Assembly (NCBI RefSeq): GCF_006968745.1
Contig: NZ_CP030118.1
Span: 4,042,674-4,106,673, forward strand
Source of the DNA: Brasilonema sennae CENA114
GTDB taxonomy: Bacteria; Cyanobacteriota; Cyanobacteriia; Cyanobacteriales; Nostocaceae
Direction of reading: 5' to 3'
DNA length: 64,000 bases
Part shown: in pieces, positions 60,274 through 64,000 of the stretch
Position numbering within the stretch: position 1 is the first letter of the stretch
How the letters are laid out: each line of letters begins with the position of its first letter
The notes under the pieces: model-generated
Database searches by the model: none
Told to the model about the DNA's origin: nothing
Seen by the model: the letters and a program-made list of their open reading frames with translations, nothing else
Program-made: the position numbers and the translations under genes

Positions 60274-61857
60274 CTAACCAAGGTAACCAATGTCCTGAAG
60301 CATTTGGACATGCTTGTGTAAAGGTGCGAGTGTATTTGCAGTCGTCATCCCACTGGCGGCGACTGCAGGTAAACCAATACCAGGAAAAGTCGAGTCTCCA
60401 CAACACAGCAGCCCTGGAATAGGTGTACCAGAACCAGGGAAGAAACCAATTCCAGCCTGAATAGCCGGACCATATGAACCTCTATGGCGTCGCAAATAGC
60501 GCTCGTGTGTCAGTGGTGTACCAACTAGTGTGACATCGCAACGCGATCGAATATCTGGAATAATTCTCTCCAAAGCTTGCCACATAACTTCTGCACGCAA
60601 CTGCTTTTGTTGCGCATACTCCCCACTTTTTCGATTCATCCCTTGCCATAGTTCATAAGGTTCACTACCAGGAGTGTAAACGTGAATAACGTGCTTTCCC
60701 GATGGTGCTAATGAGGGGTCTAAAACGGAGGGAATAGACACCAAGACGACATTCTGAGGAGCAGTTACACCATTTTCCCAATTATTAACAACTATATAAT
60801 GACACGCAAGGTCAGACCGTAATCCTTGTGCATCAATACCTAAATGGAGATGCATAAAACTATCGCACTCTGGTGTTGCTTGTCGTTCCTGAAACTTTTT
60901 TGGTAATGCTTCTTGTGGAATTAACTTCAGTGTATCCCATACCGAAGCATTAGAAATGACTGCCCGACGCGCTTTTATTTGTTTACCACCACGCAAACGC
61001 ACACCCACAGTACGCTTGCTTTCTACAAGAATTTCCTCAACATGAGCGTTCAACATCAACTGACCCCCATGTCGTTCCAGTCCCCGTACCAAGGCGTTCA
61101 CTAAAGCACCACTCCCACCGACAGGATAGTCAAGCTTAACGCCCGGTCGATACCAATCTGCAAACATAAATGCCATCTCTGCGGTACTTGTTCCATCTGC
61201 TGGTAGTCCAGAAAGAAGAAAACACAGCAAGTCCAGCCAGTTGCGTATGAAAGAGTCTTTCACGACACCGTCCATAATTCGGCTAAACGGTCCCGTGAGC
61301 TTGCCTATGTCTGCAATATGTTGAAATAAAGACGGGGCAAATCTACTCACAGTCATAATCGCGCCGACATCAAACCGCAAGGCTGCTGGCGGTAGTGCAG
61401 TTGCAGCACGCGCCAATGGTTCCATGACACGCTGTAGTTCACGCCATTCAACTACAGCCTCAGCACCACTAAACCGTTGTAGCACCTCACAAAACTGGTC
61501 AGTGCCAACTGAGGTGTCAAAATCTCCTTCTGGTAAACAGCAACCCCATGTATCGTAGGTGACGCAAGGTAACTCCTCACCAATTGCATCTAGTACTTGT
61601 TTGAGAGGATTAGTAGAGGGACTGTAGGATAAGCCAGAATAGAGTGATGGACCTGAGTCAAATTTGAATCCATCACGCTCAAAAGCATGCGCTGCACCAC
61701 CTGGAATTGAGTGACTTTCGCAAACTGTGACATCAAAGCCATACCGTGCCAGAAGAGCTGCACAGCTTAAACCGCCAATACCACTACCAATGATGATAAA
61801 ATCTATCTCTTTGTGACCTAAGATAGATGCTGTGTTAGAAGAAGTTTGATGTACCAC
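60274..61857 (-). CDS. CrtI/CrtISO-like FAD-dependent oxidoreductase
   Basis: 527 residues. N-terminal dinucleotide-binding motif IIIGSGIGGLSCAALLARYG followed by VCESHSIPGGAAHAFERDGF; C-terminal FAD motif GLLCCGDSTFPGIGLPAVAA. This places it in the phytoene-desaturase/carotene-isomerase superfamily. The substrate might be a carotenoid or another isoprenoid; the family also contains non-carotenoid members. Upstream of an MBL-fold gene. Full length. Confidence 0.85.
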   Translation of the reverse strand: MVHQTSSNTASILGHKEIDFIIIGSGIGGLSCAALLARYGFDVTVCESHSIPGGAAHAFERDGFKFDSGPSLYSGLSYSPSTNPLKQVLDAIGEELPCVTYDTWGCCLPEGDFDTSVGTDQFCEVLQRFSGAEAVVEWRELQRVMEPLARAATALPPAALRFDVGAIMTVSRFAPSLFQHIADIGKLTGPFSRIMDGVVKDSFIRNWLDLLCFLLSGLPADGTSTAEMAFMFADWYRPGVKLDYPVGGSGALVNALVRGLERHGGQLMLNAHVEEILVESKRTVGVRLRGGKQIKARRAVISNASVWDTLKLIPQEALPKKFQERQATPECDSFMHLHLGIDAQGLRSDLACHYIVVNNWENGVTAPQNVVLVSIPSVLDPSLAPSGKHVIHVYTPGSEPYELWQGMNRKSGEYAQQKQLRAEVMWQALERIIPDIRSRCDVTLVGTPLTHERYLRRHRGSYGPAIQAGIGFFPGSGTPIPGLLCCGDSTFPGIGLPAVAASGMTTANTLAPLHKHVQMLQDIGYLG

Positions 61858-61936
61858 TGAGCGTACCTTGTCCTAGTCTTGCGTCATTCAAGGATATTGT
61901 AATGCAACTTAACAATTCTTAAAACTGCACATAATG

Positions 61937-61968
61937 CCAAAAACCCGGTTGTTGTAACCGGGTTTTCA
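61937..61968. terminator. Hairpin AAAACCCGGTTGTTGTAACCGGGTTTT
   Basis: 11-bp stem AAAACCCGGTT with a short loop, within the gap upstream of the CrtI-like gene. It has T-rich ends on both strands. Same arm sequence as the palindromes at 36.1 and 43.0 kb, so perhaps a dispersed repeat. Confidence 0.6.
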
Positions 61969-62174
61969 ATAGAGATTGGGGTTATATCCCCCGTGGCTCA
62001 TATAGATGTTTAGTTATAAAGGAGTCAACTAACAATATCTACAATCAGAGGTTTATCTTTTCCGGAAAATCACAATATTTTTTTTGCAGTAGGTTATAGG
62101 CGCGTCTGGTACAGGTTCTAGGAATTGACGCTAAATTAGTGCTGGGTGTTTGAGACTATTTTGAGGATTTAGTT

Positions 62175-62516
62175 ATGCGTCGAATGTCAGTAGCTACTTT
62201 TTTCATCCTAGTGCTGAGCGTGTTTTTTACTACTGCAACACGTGCTGAGGAGCATCAACCCTTGACTAGCTTGGTGATGCGCGATCGGGTGATTACCATT
62301 CACAATGGTTCAAACGGATTATCGTACACAGTCAGGACTCAAGATGGTGCTGTATTGGATGCTCAACTGAACGAAGCTCAACTACAAGCGAAGTATCCTG
62401 ACGTATATGACACTGTTCGTCCAGCAATTGCAAATAGCGAAAAGACTGGTGGCTCAATGATTTGGGGTGGAATTTGGCGTGAAACTCACGCTCCATCTGA
62501 TGTTTTACCTAAATAA
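62175..62516 (+). CDS. Small exported protein, function unknown
   Basis: 113 residues with TTGAGGA 8 nt before the ATG. Signal peptide of about 24 residues (ends TRA). The mature part reads LVMRDRVITIHNGSNGLSYT, VRTQDGAVLDAQL, then NEAQLQAKYPDVYDTV and a Trp-rich end (MIWGGIWRETH). I recognise it only as a conserved-looking cyanobacterial exported protein. Single gene. Confidence 0.7.
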   Translation: MRRMSVATFFILVLSVFFTTATRAEEHQPLTSLVMRDRVITIHNGSNGLSYTVRTQDGAVLDAQLNEAQLQAKYPDVYDTVRPAIANSEKTGGSMIWGGIWRETHAPSDVLPK

Positions 62517-62763
62517 CGCCTAACAGGAGTTCTGCGTAGATAAGAAAGCTCAGTTGCTTTCTTGGAGCTGGGCTTTACTACGCAAAGAAACTTCTTAGAG
62601 TATCACCTTTAAAAAATCCTGATATCGCAACAAAGTCAATCTGAATATCGACGAAGTAGACTAGGTAGACAACTCTTCATCATTTTGTATCAGCTTGTCA
62701 TCGAGAAGAAGTTGGCATTACAGGTGCTCTATCGCCCAAGAATAGCTTTACTTCCATCAAGCA

Positions 62764-63660
62764 ATGCATTATCGATACACACGGCGATTGTTACTAGCTA
62801 GCGGGATAGGTTTACTAGCTCTACTATTATCACCACTGATGTTCTACGGCTGGCGGTGTTTTCTGCGTCCCCCCCGCACGGATATGGAGCAAGTCTTGTT
62901 TCGTGGAATTGTTTACAAACGTAATGCTCTTTCGACACCACGTCCAGCAATGATCCACATAGTCACCATTGACTTAAAAACACCAGGAGTTAAACCGTTT
63001 GTGACTCCAGGAGAACCAAAACCAAGCGATAGAGAAACAAGCGCACAGAAAACGTCTGATTTTCTGAAAAAATTTAAGCTGCAATTAGCAATCAATACCA
63101 GCTATTTCCATCATTTCTACGAAAAGTCCCCTTGGGATTACTATCCTCGCAGTGGTGATCCTTCCCATCCACTGGGCGAGGCTATCTCCAATGGATATCG
63201 TTATTCGTCACCCGAAGCAAATTTTCCTGTGTTGTGCTTTTCTGTCCAAAATCGTGTTCAAATCTTGAAAAGTAATAAGTGTCCTGAACGAACAGTTCAA
63301 GGTGTTGCAGGGAACCAGCTTTTGGTTTATGACGGTAAGCCAATTAATGAGAGTTCAGAAAAAGATAAGCCGTATCCACGTGTTGCGGCTGCTGTCAATC
63401 GAGAAGGGACAAAACTTTGGCTGATTGCAGTAGACGGGAAACAACCACTTTACAGTGAAGGAATTACAATGGCTGAATTAAGAAAAATTGTCGCCAGTTT
63501 GGGGGTTCATACAGCACTAAATTTAGATGGGGGTGGATCAACAACACTCGTGATGGGAACCAATAATGGTTCAAAGGTGTTAAACGCTCCAATACATACC
63601 AGAATACCAATGCGTCAGCGTCCTGTTGCTAACCATTTGGGATTTTTTGCGGCGGAATGA
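62764..63660 (+). CDS. Phosphodiester glycosidase (NAGPA-domain) protein
   Basis: 298 residues. An N-terminal membrane anchor (about 9-28) and an extracytoplasmic NAGPA domain with LAINTSYFHHF, AVNREGTKLWLIAVDG and the hallmark LNLDGGGSTTLVMG (near residue 255). The domain is named for human N-acetylglucosamine-1-phosphodiester alpha-N-acetylglucosaminidase; bacterial members process cell-wall or exopolysaccharide phosphodiesters. Complete. Confidence 0.85.
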   Translation: MHYRYTRRLLLASGIGLLALLLSPLMFYGWRCFLRPPRTDMEQVLFRGIVYKRNALSTPRPAMIHIVTIDLKTPGVKPFVTPGEPKPSDRETSAQKTSDFLKKFKLQLAINTSYFHHFYEKSPWDYYPRSGDPSHPLGEAISNGYRYSSPEANFPVLCFSVQNRVQILKSNKCPERTVQGVAGNQLLVYDGKPINESSEKDKPYPRVAAAVNREGTKLWLIAVDGKQPLYSEGITMAELRKIVASLGVHTALNLDGGGSTTLVMGTNNGSKVLNAPIHTRIPMRQRPVANHLGFFAAE

Positions 63661-63729
63661 GTTCTACACTTTCCTTGTTGCGTTAATGGGAATTCTAATT
63701 GCAAGACACTCCAAATAGAGGAAAGCTTT

Positions 63730-63909
63730 ATGAAAAAAGATTTTGAAGGAATTGATTACACACAAGCGAAAACTTCAGCGCAAGTCGAGAGTGAAAAGCC
63801 AGATTTAGTGCAAACAGACAGGAGTTTTGTTGTCAGAGAAATTGAACACTCCAACAAAGAACAAATCAGATCTATCGATTTAAGCAAACTTGAAGCATTT
63901 AACGAGTGA
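63730..63909 (+). CDS. 59-residue hypothetical protein
   Basis: ATG at 63730 with AGAGGAAAG 5 nt upstream, stop at 63907-63909. Acidic and basic residues alternate (MKKDFEGIDYTQAKTSAQVE ... IRSIDLSKLEAFNE). No membrane segment, no family recognised. The ribosome site and even composition favour a real gene. Confidence 0.5.
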   Translation: MKKDFEGIDYTQAKTSAQVESEKPDLVQTDRSFVVREIEHSNKEQIRSIDLSKLEAFNE

Positions 63910-64000
63910 AAGAGCCTGAACTATTGTAACTGGAAGCTTACGACAACAAACAAGGAAATCGTTACCCCACATCGAAACTACTTGAAAAGTAAGTTTTCAA

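Overview
The window looks like chromosomal DNA of a filamentous, heterocyst-type (Nostocales-like) cyanobacterium. Support: a phycobilisome core cluster apcE-apcA-apcB-apcC, with an ApcE carrying four linker repeats as in five-cylinder cores; a cyanobacterial atp1 reading out of the left edge; petJ (cytochrome c6); XisH/XisI proteins; many HIP1 octamers (GCGATCGC); heptameric short tandem repeats; and a very high load of palindromic dispersed repeats. The exact genus cannot be read from the sequence alone.

Layout. 0-2 kb: 5' end of the atp operon (minus strand), a decayed methyltransferase gene and a VapBC-type toxin-antitoxin pair. 2-5.4 kb: a 228-bp repeat block present twice, then a large two-partner-secretion exoprotein. 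6-11.6 kb: apcE, a repeat-filled 0.8-kb gap, then apcA, apcB and apcC. 11.8-14 kb: an exported LTxxQ protein and ftsW. 14.2-17.3 kb: decayed accessory DNA (CHAT/WD40 relic, vapC relic, IS630 transposase in two frames, a vapBC operon whose toxin has an amber codon). 17.7-26.7 kb: an exported CxxCH protein with a coupled partner, a tandem rhodanese, a large zinc metalloprotease and an oligopeptide-type binding lipoprotein. 26.9-30.3 kb: a broken nSTAND1 ATPase gene followed by a membrane-anchored coiled-coil protein made of 56-residue repeats.

30.5-46.6 kb is mostly housekeeping: HAD phosphatase, sigma-like factor, type II thioesterase, glgB, small exported proteins, an FtsL-like protein with ftsI, a heme-oxygenase-like diiron enzyme paired with a methyltransferase, GAF/TPR and TPR proteins, petJ. 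46.7-50.7 kb: a DOMON-like gene interrupted by a 2.1-kb group II intron, overlapping a NahK-like sugar kinase gene. 51.2-55.4 kb: an accessory island with xisHI, brnTA, a second xisI with an xisH stub, a HEPN-motif protein resembling ApeA-type defence proteins, and a Uma2 nuclease. 55.4-64 kb: an AGE-family epimerase, tmk, small exported proteins, an MBL-fold protein, a CrtI-like oxidoreductase, a NAGPA-domain protein and two small genes.

The strongest unusual signals are: the group II intron, whose predicted splice junction restores the DOMON-like frame exactly; a MITE-like family with ATCTTGCACC termini, one copy of which supplies the tmk stop codon and carries a second repeat nested inside it; repeats inserted in frame into coding sequence; the HEPN/toxin-antitoxin island; the diiron-enzyme plus methyltransferase pair; and the coupled exported CxxCH pair. 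I see no tRNA, rRNA or CRISPR array. All functional calls come from reading translations and motifs; no database search was possible.
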